Source: a virus. From it: a stretch of DNA of 41,760 nt. The position numbers and the translations under genes were made by a program. The stretch is from IMG/VR virus record IMGVR_UViG_3300006919_012026, positions 1 to 41,760 of that record; one strand, 5' to 3'. This document shows, in pieces, positions 24,801-33,711 of this stretch. The notes under the pieces are model-generated. The model saw nothing but the letters and a program-made list of their open reading frames with translations, ran no database searches and was not told where the DNA came from. The number at the start of each line of letters is the position of its first letter. Positions within the stretch are counted from its first letter, which is position 1.

Positions 24801-25531
24801 TGAGTAAAGTAGCAGTTATAGTAGAAACGAGAGAACACGATGCTTTACCATTTGTTCTGAATAATGTTATGTCTATTTTGCCAGAAGATTATAGTCTACA
24901 AATATTTCACGGTACATCTAACTATGAATACGTTTATGATTCCGTTGAAAACGATATGATGTTGCTTGACAAAGAAGTTGAGTTTACAAATTTAGGTATA
25001 GATAGTGTAACTCAAGAAGGTTCTAGCTTAGAAATTATGTTGAAAGAAGATTTTTGGAATAAAGTAGTTGGTGAAACTGTATTATATTTTGAGTGTGATT
25101 CTATGTTATGCCCTAACTCAGAATACAAAGTGGAGGATTTTGAACACTTTGACTATATCGGTGGTTATTGGGGTAACGAATTGGGAATGATGAATCAAAA
25201 ATATAATAGAGTTATGAATGGTGGTATATCTATTAGAAAAAAAAGTTTTATGTTAGATATTATAAAAAATAGATTACAGCCATATTTAGATAATGGTGGC
25301 AATCCGTGTGAAGACTATTTTGTGTCTGAAATGGTTGAGGATAAACCTACTTACGAAGAGGTATTATCATTCTCAATAGATTGTGGTTATATGTATCCTA
25401 TAAATGATAAAGCTCCTTTTGGTTTGCATAAACCGTGGGGTGAAGTCAAAAGTAAAGGTCACGGAAAATACTATGATGATATTAAAAAAGTATGTAAAGA
25501 TGTAGAAAAATTGGAGATTTACAATGTATAG
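24800..25531 (+). CDS. DUF5672-family glycosyltransferase-like protein
   Basis: A 243-aa protein with VAVIVETREHDALPFVLNNV, a LPEDYSLQIFHGTSNYEY block, VEFTNLGI, then LKEDFWNKVVGETVLYFECD (the DxD-like ECDS), FDYIGGYWG and VMNGGISIRKKSFM. This ordered set of motifs is the DUF5672 pattern found in polysaccharide loci and in large viruses. Its chemistry is presumably GT-A-type transfer. The ATG overlaps the preceding stop by one base. Its last eight bases overlap the FkbM gene. Confidence 0.85.
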   Translation: MSKVAVIVETREHDALPFVLNNVMSILPEDYSLQIFHGTSNYEYVYDSVENDMMLLDKEVEFTNLGIDSVTQEGSSLEIMLKEDFWNKVVGETVLYFECDSMLCPNSEYKVEDFEHFDYIGGYWGNELGMMNQKYNRVMNGGISIRKKSFMLDIIKNRLQPYLDNGGNPCEDYFVSEMVEDKPTYEEVLSFSIDCGYMYPINDKAPFGLHKPWGEVKSKGHGKYYDDIKKVCKDVEKLEIYNV

Positions 25532-26174
25532 AGCAGGCGAAACAATGAGACTTGAAGAAGTCAGAGATATGGGCATCAATCCAAATGCTATATTAGATAT
25601 AGGAGCTCACACAGGACAATTTCATAGTTGGTCTAAAAGAGTTTGGCCTGATGTTGGTGTATTTATGATAGAGGCTAATCCACTACACGAAAGTCACTTA
25701 GATAAACTAGCTATGATGAATGGTGATAACTATTTAATAGCTGCTTTAGGAGATGAAGAAAGGGAAGTTACTTTTTACACCCGAAGTGACAAACCACACA
25801 CAGAGGGTAACTCATACTACAAAGAAGCTAACTATTGGGATATACCACAGTTAGTGCAAGAAAGCAAAATAAAATTGAAAAAATTAGATAATATTTTTGA
25901 AGATGAGGCTACCTTTGAACTAATTAAAATAGACACACAAGGTTCTGAATTAGATATATTAAAAGGTGGTAAAGAATTAGTCAAAAGAGCTTTAGCAGTT
26001 GTTTTAGAGGTATCTCTCATAGAATATAATGAGGGTGCGCCTTCAGCTGAAGAGACTATAAACTATATGAATAAAATTGGTTTTGAAGAGAGAATGAGTA
26101 TCGGAGAACATTACGATGGTGAAACCATAGTTCAAAAAGATATACTATTTACAAATAAGGAGTTAGTTAAATGA
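25524..26174 (+). CDS. FkbM-family methyltransferase
   Basis: A 216-aa class I SAM methyltransferase. The SAM loop is LDIGAHTGQF (24-33), followed by VFMIEANPLHESHL, ALGDEEREVTFYTRSD, LDNIFEDEATFELIKID and TQGSELDILKGG, all in FkbM order. FkbM enzymes in surface-glycan loci usually O-methylate a sugar hydroxyl. GGAG lies 7 bases before the ATG at 25524; a second in-frame ATG at 25545 is possible. It overlaps the gene on each side and is one of six methyltransferase domains in the island. Confidence 0.88.
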   Translation: MYRAGETMRLEEVRDMGINPNAILDIGAHTGQFHSWSKRVWPDVGVFMIEANPLHESHLDKLAMMNGDNYLIAALGDEEREVTFYTRSDKPHTEGNSYYKEANYWDIPQLVQESKIKLKKLDNIFEDEATFELIKIDTQGSELDILKGGKELVKRALAVVLEVSLIEYNEGAPSAEETINYMNKIGFEERMSIGEHYDGETIVQKDILFTNKELVK

Positions 26175-27358
26175 AGAAAGAGTTTTTAGATTTAGGTAGA
26201 CAACCTATAGCAAATAAGTTTTTAAGAGAAGAAGAAATTAATGATGAGTTCTTCTTTGATTTAAAAGTAGTTTTTGATGAAGAGACTAAATTAGTTTCTA
26301 TGAAGGACTTCGTAAAGCCAGAGTTGATGTTCAATGAAGATTACAAATACAATACATCATTGTCTACACCAATGGTTAATCACTTCAGAGATACTGCACA
26401 AATGTTAGATGAAAGGTTTAAACCTAATAAAGTATTGGAGATAGGTTCTAATGACGGTCCTTTCATAAGTAATTTTGAAAAAGAAAATTCTATTTGTGTA
26501 GAACCTTGTGATAATTTTGCAAAGATTACAGCAGATATGGGATACAGAACAAGAACAGAGTTTTGGACAACAGAACTTTCTGAACAGATAAAATCATCTG
26601 ATGGTGAAATGGACTTAATTTACTCTGCTAATTGTATATGCCACATACAAGACTTAGATGATTGTTTTTCAGCAGTCGCTAACTTACTTAGTGATAAAGG
26701 AGTGTTTGTATTTGAAGACCCATCTTTGCTTAGGATGTTAGAAAGAGGTTCATATGACCAAATATATGACGAACACGCGCATGTATTTTCAGTCACAGCA
26801 CTCGATAATATTTTAAGAAAGAATGGTTTGATTATATTTGATGTTGACAACTTATCAGTTCACGGTGGTTCTAATAGAATCTATGCTAAAAAACCAAATA
26901 TTCCATCTAACAATACTATAAGTGAAAATGTTCACAACAATCTAAAAGAGGAAGAATCTTTTGGAGTTGGTAATTTTGAAACATATGAAATATTTGCTAA
27001 AAGAGTTAAAGACTCAAAAGATGAATTAGTCAGATGTTTGAGCAATCTAAAACATAATGGTAAATCAATAATCAGTATTGGTGCCACATCAAAGTCTACC
27101 ACTGTATTTAATTACTGTGGTATCGATAGTTCTTTGATTGATTGTATCACAGACACAACGCCCGATAAACAGAACTTACTTGCGCCTGGTAGTCACATAC
27201 CTGTTGTAGATAGAGAGTCGGTAAATCTAAATGACTATGACTATGCTTTCTTAGGTGCTTGGAACTTCAAAGAAGTTATCGCTAATAAAGAATCTGATTT
27301 TGTTCAGAATGGTGGACAATTCATAACGCATGTACCAAAAATAATGATGTTTTCGTAA
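26171..27358 (+). CDS. Sugar C-methyltransferase, TylC3/NovU/TcaB9-like
   Basis: A 395-aa protein with the three-part plan of deoxysugar C-methyltransferases: an N-terminal segment containing FLDLGRQPIANKFL, a SAM domain with VLEIGSNDGPF (88-98) and YDEHAHVFS (the conserved EH catalytic region), and a C-terminal Methyltransf_14-like domain with SIGATSKSTTVFNYCGI. The family acts on 4-keto-6-deoxy nucleotide sugars to place a branch methyl at C3 or C5. The usual N-terminal zinc-binding CxxC pair is missing, since the protein starts just before DLG-x-QP, so either zinc is dispensable or the N terminus is trimmed. It precedes a cupin gene, suggesting joint tailoring of one sugar. Confidence 0.85.
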   Translation: MKKEFLDLGRQPIANKFLREEEINDEFFFDLKVVFDEETKLVSMKDFVKPELMFNEDYKYNTSLSTPMVNHFRDTAQMLDERFKPNKVLEIGSNDGPFISNFEKENSICVEPCDNFAKITADMGYRTRTEFWTTELSEQIKSSDGEMDLIYSANCICHIQDLDDCFSAVANLLSDKGVFVFEDPSLLRMLERGSYDQIYDEHAHVFSVTALDNILRKNGLIIFDVDNLSVHGGSNRIYAKKPNIPSNNTISENVHNNLKEEESFGVGNFETYEIFAKRVKDSKDELVRCLSNLKHNGKSIISIGATSKSTTVFNYCGIDSSLIDCITDTTPDKQNLLAPGSHIPVVDRESVNLNDYDYAFLGAWNFKEVIANKESDFVQNGGQFITHVPKIMMFS

Positions 27359-27369
27359 AGGAGAATGAT

Positions 27370-27753
27370 ATGTATTATAATGAAGATGATAGAGCTCAAA
27401 GGTTATTAGATGTCTTTGAAGTTTTAGATGGACAGATAAATGTTTCGTATGTTAATAGTACAGAACATATTGTAGCTTGGCACAAACACGATATACAATC
27501 TGATTACTGGACTTGTATAAAAGGTTCTTTTAAAGTGGGAATGGCTACGGAAGAAGATGGTTGTGAATTTGTATATCTTTCAGATAAGAATCCACAAGTG
27601 ATTGAGATGAAGCCAGGTGTGTATCACGGATACAAAGCACTGGAACCGGGCTCTATATTATTGTATTATTTAACAGAAAAATACAATCCAAATGATGAGT
27701 TTAGAGCACCAGTTGGACATTTTGGAGAAGAGTGGGGAAGAGCAAATAAATGA
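27370..27753 (+). CDS. Cupin, RmlC-like dTDP-sugar epimerase
   Basis: A 127-aa cupin. AWHKHDIQSDYWTCIKGSFK (36-55, His38 and His40) is followed by NPQVIEMKPGVYHGYKAL (His86) and SILLYYLTEKYNPNDEFR. That order (His-x-HxQxDYW, then PGVYHGY) is close to the dTDP-4-keto-6-deoxyglucose 3,5-epimerase RmlC, which epimerises C3 or C5. It is shorter than RmlC (about 180 aa), so it may be a 3- or 5-epimerase of narrower scope. AAAGGAG precedes the ATG. Likely works with the C-methyltransferase before it and the RmlD-like reductase at 30531. Confidence 0.75.
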   Translation: MYYNEDDRAQRLLDVFEVLDGQINVSYVNSTEHIVAWHKHDIQSDYWTCIKGSFKVGMATEEDGCEFVYLSDKNPQVIEMKPGVYHGYKALEPGSILLYYLTEKYNPNDEFRAPVGHFGEEWGRANK

Positions 27754-28631
27754 AAAACTACTTAGAGGAGTATATGGATTTCTATTCTGAAAAGAACAAC
27801 TTAGATAGAGGTTCTGTTGGAAGAGTTTTTTACAAATCTATGGAGGCATTTGATGATGATAAAGGTTGGAATGGTGAGGGTTTGTTAAAGCTTGGAGACA
27901 CTATGGCAGAGGTTATGCAGTGGAAATACATTTCAAAAGAGAGGGAAAGTAGTTTCTATAACGATGACAGAATAGATTTTAGAAAAATGTATATTTATAT
28001 GCAAGATTTAGATTTAATGAGAATGTTATCTTACGGTCCTTCACTAAATGAAGAACATTTGAAAGATATTACAAAATATTTTGTTACTAATTTGTGTGAT
28101 AAATATAATCATAAAGATAATGAAGATTTAAAAGAAATATCAATAGTTGACTATGGTTGTGGTTTAGCTTATTGGACAATATCTATTTGTAAACAATTAA
28201 CCGAAATGGGAATCCCAAATAAATTGACATTGGTAGACATTAACAGAGAATCTTTTGTTGAATTTTTAGATTATCTCTGTAAAAAAAGAAATATTAATTA
28301 TGAATTTATAGAAGTTACGCATAGTAAATTAGTTCCCGAACTACCTAAATTTGATTACGCACATATTATGGCAGTTTTAGAACATACTTCAGAGCCTGAA
28401 GAAATTGTTGAAGAATTAGTTGAAAAAGCAAGACACGGTGCTGTTATATTTGGAACATTTTACGATGATCCTTTTGATGACTTTGAACATATATCATATG
28501 ATTTAAGTGGTTGTAGAGAAATATTGGAGAACAACAAAAACCCCGAATGGGAGATTACAAATGTTGGTTCTTATTGGAATGATGAGACAACTGTTTATCA
28601 GATTTTAAAACCTAATGAGGAATGGAACTAA
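27750..28631 (+). CDS. SAM-dependent methyltransferase
   Basis: A 293-aa protein. The N-terminal ~115 residues are helical and unassigned. The SAM domain has VDYGCGLAYWTISICKQL (motif I), LTLVDINRESFVEFL with the acidic loop-end and a FDYAHIMAVLEHTSEPEEIV segment, like Methyltransf_11 or Methyltransf_23 enzymes. Probable sugar O- or N-methylation or an acyl-type methyl ester. It overlaps the cupin by four bases and abuts the FdtA-like gene, so may act on the amino sugar. Substrate unknown. Confidence 0.75.
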   Translation: MKNYLEEYMDFYSEKNNLDRGSVGRVFYKSMEAFDDDKGWNGEGLLKLGDTMAEVMQWKYISKERESSFYNDDRIDFRKMYIYMQDLDLMRMLSYGPSLNEEHLKDITKYFVTNLCDKYNHKDNEDLKEISIVDYGCGLAYWTISICKQLTEMGIPNKLTLVDINRESFVEFLDYLCKKRNINYEFIEVTHSKLVPELPKFDYAHIMAVLEHTSEPEEIVEELVEKARHGAVIFGTFYDDPFDDFEHISYDLSGCREILENNKNPEWEITNVGSYWNDETTVYQILKPNEEWN

Positions 28632-29045
28632 ATGACAACAATTGATGATGTAAAAAGATTTAACCTAAAGTTCTTTGATGAGCCAGATGGTAGATTAGCA
28701 CCAATTGAATTTGGTAAAGATGTACCATTTGAAGTGAAAAGAATGTTCTATGTGTTTGATGTACATAATCAAAATGACAGAGGAAAGCACAGTCATTACA
28801 AAACCAAACAATTACTGATTTCTATAAAAGGTTCTGTCAATGTTAAATGTTTAGATGGTATGGGTGGAGTCGGAGAGTGGCAACTTAAAACACCTTGGAG
28901 TGCTTTATACATACCCGAAATGATTTGGGATGAACAAATATATGATTCTAAAGATTCTATATTATTAGTGTTGTCAAATACAAATTACGATCCTTCTGAT
29001 TATATAGATGATTGGGAAGAATTTAGGAGAATAAAGAATGGCTGA
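28632..29045 (+). CDS. FdtA/QdtA-type dTDP-sugar 3,4-ketoisomerase
   Basis: A 137-aa cupin that matches FdtA and QdtA. RGKHSHYKTKQLLISIKGSV (50-69; His53, His55), TPWSALYIPEMIWDEQIY and the C-terminal SILLVLSNTNYDPSDYI are all hallmark stretches. The enzyme shifts the keto group of dTDP-4-keto-6-deoxyglucose from C4 to C3, giving the substrate for a C3 aminotransferase. With RmlB at 37491 and the DegT aminotransferase at 32183 this predicts a dTDP-3-amino-3,6-dideoxyhexose (Fuc3N or Qui3N type). GAGG lies 11 bases before the ATG. Which epimer is made cannot be told. Confidence 0.88.
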   Translation: MTTIDDVKRFNLKFFDEPDGRLAPIEFGKDVPFEVKRMFYVFDVHNQNDRGKHSHYKTKQLLISIKGSVNVKCLDGMGGVGEWQLKTPWSALYIPEMIWDEQIYDSKDSILLVLSNTNYDPSDYIDDWEEFRRIKNG

Positions 29046-29724
29046 AACACCTGTTAAAAAAGAAGATGATTGGAGAATGAGAGGAACTATAACTCATTGT
29101 CATACACCATATCCGTGGATGACTATAGAAAATTTCCATCCGTCAGAACCGATGGTAAGAGCAGCTGCAGAGAGCTTTGATGATGTAAAAGATTGGGTTC
29201 ATTATGGTGGTGGAGAAGATGGACAAATTCAATATTGTTCTAAGTTAGGTCGTGAAAATGTACCGCCACCTGCATTACTTTTATTAGATTATATAGCAAC
29301 ACATTTAAACCCTGATTTAATGATGGGGTTCGATACTAAATGTTTTCCCGATATGTCTCACTATGGTGGTGGTATGATGATTACACCTAACAGAAATGAT
29401 GAGGGTGGTTATTTAGGAATGCATGTTGATGCAAGTCATCACGGAATAAACAAAGATTGGAAAAGAGAGTTTAGTGCTATACTTTGTCTGTCAGAAGATT
29501 ATGATTCATCTTTTGATTTGGTTGTTAATGATGGGAAAAGAAAAGGAACTATACCTTATAAATTTAACCAACTGAATGTATTCAAATGTTCTGAAAACTC
29601 GTGGCATGGATTGCCTGAAATATCAAAGGGCAAGGATAGAAAAACTTTAGGTGTTATGTTTTGGTCTAAAGATGAAGAAGGAAAACAAATAAAAGCAAAA
29701 TTCAATAAAAATTTGGAGTGGTAA
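29038..29724 (+). CDS. 2-oxoglutarate/Fe(II)-dependent oxygenase
   Basis: A 228-aa double-stranded beta-helix enzyme. HxD is His129 and Asp131 (GMHVDAS), the distal His is His190 (SWHGLPE) and the 2OG-binding Arg is Arg201 (DRKTLGVMFW). All four catalytic residues are present. Such enzymes hydroxylate sugars, peptides or DNA bases, and in phosphonate pathways related ones hydroxylate phosphonates. Here the neighbours are sugar-modifying genes, so a deoxysugar or glycan hydroxylation is the first guess. A good ribosome-binding site (AGGAG) precedes the ATG. Confidence 0.85.
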   Translation: MAETPVKKEDDWRMRGTITHCHTPYPWMTIENFHPSEPMVRAAAESFDDVKDWVHYGGGEDGQIQYCSKLGRENVPPPALLLLDYIATHLNPDLMMGFDTKCFPDMSHYGGGMMITPNRNDEGGYLGMHVDASHHGINKDWKREFSAILCLSEDYDSSFDLVVNDGKRKGTIPYKFNQLNVFKCSENSWHGLPEISKGKDRKTLGVMFWSKDEEGKQIKAKFNKNLEW

Positions 29725-29725
29725 T

Positions 29726-30538
29726 ATGGCAAAAGTATTAGATTTAGATAAATATAAAGCTGGAATAGGAACTTCTAGTGAACCGTGGTGGAAAGATACT
29801 GATGAATCACCAAAAGAACTTTGGGATAAAGTCTACAAAGACAATTATTTGAATTGGTGGCATCCTGATTCTAAGAGTGGTGAAGGAACTGTAAAACAGG
29901 CTGAAAGAAGAATAGGAATAATAAATGATATTGTAAAAGAATATGATATTAAAACAGTAATGGATATTGGATGTGGAGATTTGTATTGGGCTACTAGATT
30001 AGACTTTAGAAACATAACAAGATATGCTGGGTTAGATGTTTCATCTGAATGTGTTGCTCAAAACTTATACAAAGAAACAAAAATATTAGAGATGTACCAA
30101 TGTGATATTACAAATCCAGAAGACAATAGAAGATTTCACTTTGCTAGAACATTTACACATAGACAAAAAGGTTGGGATTTAGTTCTTTTATTTGATATAT
30201 TAAATCATTGTATTCAATCAGAGATAGAAGAGATAATTAGTTTTCTAAAGAAAGCAGATGTTAAGTATGTTTTAACTAACAACTTTTCTCTAAAAAGAAT
30301 GGAATGGGAGAACAACGAGTTTGAAAACACTCCCGAAGAAACAGGTATTTGGTGGCCAGGCCATTGGGATGGTAAAACAAAAGATGTTAGAAATATGCCA
30401 GTTAATTTAGATTTACATCCAGATTGGAACTACAAAAAAGTATTTTCTGATGAAGAGTTTCACCTAACGACATCAGAAAGTGGAACGCAAATGCCACAAG
30501 GAAATGAATGTATAGAACTTTATAAACTTAATGACTAA
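29726..30538 (+). CDS. SAM-dependent methyltransferase
   Basis: A 270-aa protein. Helical N-terminal part (SSEPWWKDTDESPKELWDKV), then VMDIGCGDLYWATRLDF (motif I), YAGLDVSSECVAQNLY with the acidic residue after strand 2, and DLVLLFDILNHC (motif IV). Further on are VLTNNF and the acidic C-terminal strand. Resembles phage and bacterial glycan-locus methyltransferases; the substrate is unknown. GGAG precedes the ATG at 29726, only two bases after the oxygenase stop, so the two may act on the same product. Confidence 0.8.
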   Translation: MAKVLDLDKYKAGIGTSSEPWWKDTDESPKELWDKVYKDNYLNWWHPDSKSGEGTVKQAERRIGIINDIVKEYDIKTVMDIGCGDLYWATRLDFRNITRYAGLDVSSECVAQNLYKETKILEMYQCDITNPEDNRRFHFARTFTHRQKGWDLVLLFDILNHCIQSEIEEIISFLKKADVKYVLTNNFSLKRMEWENNEFENTPEETGIWWPGHWDGKTKDVRNMPVNLDLHPDWNYKKVFSDEEFHLTTSESGTQMPQGNECIELYKLND

Positions 30539-31268
30539 AATATTAATAACAGGTGGTGATGGTGAGTTTTGTAAACACTTAGTTAGAGAAGGAAAAGATT
30601 TATCATTTCTAACACCATCTAAAAAAGAAGCTGATATAAGAGATTATTGGCAGTTAGACAGATACTTTTATACACATCAATCTGAGTTTGATGTGGTGAT
30701 TCACGCAGGCGCTATAACAAGACCAATGGTTATACACGAAGATAATCCAAAGTTAAGTATAAAAACAAATATAATTGGCACCTCTAATGTTGTTTTGATG
30801 TGTGAGAGATACAATAAAAAAATAGTGTACATATCTACTGATTACGTTTATGAGGGAACAGATGGTAATTACAAAGAGAAAGATGCTTTAAAACCATTCA
30901 CAAAATATGGTTGGTCTAAATTAGGTGGAGAGTGTGCTGTTCAAATGTATGATAATCATTTAATATTAAGAATGGCTATGAATAAAAAACCATTTCCACA
31001 TCCAAAAGCTCTGATAGATATGAAAAAAAGTTTAATGTGGATTAAAGATGCTGCGAGTGTTACTTTGAAATTATTGGATGAAACTGGCACAATTAATGTT
31101 GGTGGTAAATCACAATCCGTTTATGATTTTGTAAAAGAAGAAAACCCTAAAATAAAACCAATTTTATTAGATGATATACCTGATGTAAATATGGCTACAG
31201 ATTGTTCTATGGATACGACAAAAATGAAAATGTTACTAAAAATGAAAAAGGTAATAAGTGAGCATTAA
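30531..31268 (+). CDS. SDR, dTDP-4-dehydrorhamnose reductase (RmlD)-like
   Basis: Extended SDR of 245 aa. NAD(P) loop TGGDGEFC (7-14), VVIHAGAITRP, STDYVYEG (102-109) and catalytic Tyr126 and Lys130 (KYGWSK) in RmlD order. RmlD reduces the C4 keto group to finish dTDP-6-deoxyhexoses. It is shorter than usual RmlD (about 290) with a brief C-terminal substrate domain. Probably the reductase partner of the RmlC-like cupin at 27370 and RmlB at 37491. Overlaps the next gene by 11 bases. Confidence 0.8.
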   Translation: MTKILITGGDGEFCKHLVREGKDLSFLTPSKKEADIRDYWQLDRYFYTHQSEFDVVIHAGAITRPMVIHEDNPKLSIKTNIIGTSNVVLMCERYNKKIVYISTDYVYEGTDGNYKEKDALKPFTKYGWSKLGGECAVQMYDNHLILRMAMNKKPFPHPKALIDMKKSLMWIKDAASVTLKLLDETGTINVGGKSQSVYDFVKEENPKIKPILLDDIPDVNMATDCSMDTTKMKMLLKMKKVISEH

Positions 31269-32208
31269 AAGTTATATAGGAAAAAAGAAAGTATGTGTAG
31301 TTGGACACAATGGTTATGTTGGTTCTACACTTTACAATTCACTGCTTGATAATGGTGTGGTGGTAACAAAAATAGATGATTTGGATATTAGTAATCCAAA
31401 CGATCCTTTATGGGAACTTTTTGAAATATATCGATTTGATGTTATATTTTGGTTAGCCTCAGCTGATTTATCTTCTATACCGAGTAATATGAAAGAGAAG
31501 GATATTGATGGTTTACTCAAAGAAAGAGATGTTAATTGTGATTCTCTTTTATATTTACACAAAGCTCTTAATGGACAGACACCAACAATTGTATTTACCA
31601 GCTCTACAAACATCTATGGAGATGTATCAGAGAAAGTAGTTTCGGAAAATACAAATGAAAATCCACAAACCTTATGGCAATCTCATAAAATACTATCTGA
31701 AAATTACATAAAGATTTTGTTTCCAAACTCTATCTCTTTGAGAATACCGAACATATTTGGAATTATACCAAACTATAGTAATGAAAATACATACTTTAGA
31801 CCTGTAGTAAATAAAGTTATTCGTTGGGGTATTGAAAAAAGAAAGTTAATGTTATACAAAAATAAAAGTTGTTTTAGAGATTACCTACATATTTATGATC
31901 TGATAGAAGCTCTTTTATTAGCTGGTTTACAGAAATCAACTGAAAAAAGATATTATAATTTAGGTTGTGATAATAGCTTAACGATTGAAGACACTTGGAA
32001 TATTATAGCTGAGTGTCTTAACAATATACCTATAGAATATGATGATAGGGAATTAAGTGATATGGAAACTCGTAGTTTTACTTCAGATTATACTGAGTTC
32101 AAAAAGTTAACGGGGTGGAATCCTAAGTATACATTACGTTATGGTATAGAGGAAAGTATAGAACAAATAAAAAAGGTTATAAATGATTCAACTGTTTCAC
32201 ATAAATAA
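31258..32208 (+). CDS. Extended SDR (NAD-dependent epimerase/dehydratase) with altered active site
   Basis: A 316-aa protein with the NAD loop GHNGYVG (16-22), TSSTNIYGD (114-122), DYLHIYDLIEALLLAG and FTSDYTEFKKLTGWNPKYTL, clearly a nucleotide-sugar SDR. The YxxxK catalytic site is changed: the segment reads LWQSHK, with Trp140 where Tyr is expected and Lys144 in place. That loss predicts no normal dehydrogenase chemistry, or a different role for the pocket. The GTG start at 31258 has AAGGT upstream. The next gene overlaps it by 26 bases. Could be a non-redox or binding partner of the aminotransferase encoded next. Confidence 0.72.
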   Translation: MSIKSYIGKKKVCVVGHNGYVGSTLYNSLLDNGVVVTKIDDLDISNPNDPLWELFEIYRFDVIFWLASADLSSIPSNMKEKDIDGLLKERDVNCDSLLYLHKALNGQTPTIVFTSSTNIYGDVSEKVVSENTNENPQTLWQSHKILSENYIKILFPNSISLRIPNIFGIIPNYSNENTYFRPVVNKVIRWGIEKRKLMLYKNKSCFRDYLHIYDLIEALLLAGLQKSTEKRYYNLGCDNSLTIEDTWNIIAECLNNIPIEYDDRELSDMETRSFTSDYTEFKKLTGWNPKYTLRYGIEESIEQIKKVINDSTVSHK

Positions 32209-33115
32209 TCATACAATAGATACTTCAGAGTTTAGTAATTTACTACACGATGAAATAGTAATTGAATACGAAAAAGAGATAGCTAGTTATGTTGGTGCTA
32301 AATATGCTTGTGCGGTAAATAGTGCAACTAACGCTATATATCTGATAATGAAGATGGAAGAGTTTTACAAACCTCGTGTGATAACTATTCCAAGCATAAT
32401 CCCGCCTGTAGTTGCTAACGCCATAATAACAAGTGGTAATACAGTTAGATTTAGTGACGATGTGGATTGGGTTGGTGACTCTTACATTCTACATAAATTC
32501 AGAGAATACAAAGTTGTCGATTCTGCTCAAAAATTAGAACCACAACAATTTACAAAAGAGTGTGAACCAAATGATATTATGTTTTTTAGTCACTATCCAA
32601 CAAAACCTTTAGGTGGAGCTGATGGTGGAGTAATTGTTACAGATGATTACAACAAATATAAGTGGATGAAAGAAGCTGTTCTAAATGGAACAACGTTTGC
32701 TAATAACAATTGGGAAAGAGGTATATCTTTTCCTGGTTATAAGTTTTATATGAGTTCCATTCAAGCAAAAATAGTTATGAATAACTTTGTAAACTTTGAC
32801 AAAAAAATGAGAGGTTTAGGTAGTTTGGTTGATACTTATAATAAAGAATTAGGTTATAATAATACGAGTAAACATTTGTATAGAATAGAAGTTTTAGATA
32901 ATAAGAAATTCGTAGACAATATGAGAAGAGCTGGTATAGTATGTGGTATACATTATTCGGCTCTTCACAATAATTCAATATATCGTAATGAAGAAAAATT
33001 TGATTGTCCTAAATCAGAAAAAGTAGAGAAAAGAACTGTTAGTTTACCTATGAATGAGAGATTGAGTTTTAATCAATTAGAGTACATAATTGACAAAGTA
33101 AAGGAGAATATCTAA
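32183..33115 (+). CDS. DegT/DnrJ/EryC1/StrS PLP-dependent sugar aminotransferase
   Basis: A 310-aa PLP enzyme. ALK-like start, CAVNSATNAIYLIM (43-56), the VVDSAQ motif (111-116; Asp113 and Gln116 contact the PLP pyridine) and the Schiff-base Lys141 in SHYPTKPLGGADGG. That corresponds to the SFHATK-x-L-x-GEGG region of FdtB, DesV and similar. It should transfer an amino group to a 3-keto or 4-keto nucleotide sugar. With the FdtA-type isomerase at 28632 and RmlB at 37491, dTDP-3-keto-6-deoxyhexose is the likely substrate. It is somewhat short (family about 370), the C-terminal domain being trimmed. Confidence 0.82.
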   Translation: MIQLFHINNHTIDTSEFSNLLHDEIVIEYEKEIASYVGAKYACAVNSATNAIYLIMKMEEFYKPRVITIPSIIPPVVANAIITSGNTVRFSDDVDWVGDSYILHKFREYKVVDSAQKLEPQQFTKECEPNDIMFFSHYPTKPLGGADGGVIVTDDYNKYKWMKEAVLNGTTFANNNWERGISFPGYKFYMSSIQAKIVMNNFVNFDKKMRGLGSLVDTYNKELGYNNTSKHLYRIEVLDNKKFVDNMRRAGIVCGIHYSALHNNSIYRNEEKFDCPKSEKVEKRTVSLPMNERLSFNQLEYIIDKVKENI

Positions 33116-33711
33116 TGTCAGACTTTTATCTTAGTGACAGAGAGTTTAACGGTCCTCGTGATAAGGGAAAGTTAGAGCCAGTATACACTAAACTTTATGA
33201 GTTGGTAAAAGATATTAAACCTAATAATATAGTTGAGTTAGGAGTTGGTTCGGGTGCCTGTACTGTTGCTATGACTAGAGGATTGGAACAAGCAAATCCT
33301 AATGGTAGATTGATTGGATTCGATACTTTTACTGCTTGGGGTGGAATCAAAACAGTATATCAGAAATTACTATCACGAAGCCTAAACAATTTCATAGATG
33401 ATATGAGAGAGGGTAGTGTATTTGATTTATGGGTAAGTAATCCAACTGATTTTGATTTTTTGTGGATAGATATCGACAACACTTGGAAAAGTGTATATGA
33501 TGTTGTTTTTGGTAATGAGAAGATACTAAACCAAATAAAAGATGGTAGTCCTGTTTATATAGAAGGTGGTGCTGATGCACATCCTCGAATGAATAAAAAT
33601 ACTCTCAATGATTTTCACAATAGTTTGGGTAAAGAAATTTTCAGTTTTGAAGTTCTTTCAGGTTTAAGAGTTAGTATCTCAAAATTAGAAATAAATTGGG
33701 ATTTAGTATGA
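33115..33711 (+). CDS. Class I SAM methyltransferase, Methyltransf_24-like
   Basis: A 198-aa protein with NNIVELGVGSGACTVAMTRG (motif I), GRLIGFDTFTAWGG (strand 2 and acidic residue) and DFDFLWIDIDNTWKSVYDVV (the metal or catalytic DxD region). Its overall plan is that of cephalosporin-hydroxylase- or Methyltransf_24-like proteins common in polysaccharide loci. AAAGGAG precedes the ATG, one base after the aminotransferase stop overlap. Its TGA overlaps the ATG of the next gene. Confidence 0.72.
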   Translation: MSDFYLSDREFNGPRDKGKLEPVYTKLYELVKDIKPNNIVELGVGSGACTVAMTRGLEQANPNGRLIGFDTFTAWGGIKTVYQKLLSRSLNNFIDDMREGSVFDLWVSNPTDFDFLWIDIDNTWKSVYDVVFGNEKILNQIKDGSPVYIEGGADAHPRMNKNTLNDFHNSLGKEIFSFEVLSGLRVSISKLEINWDLV

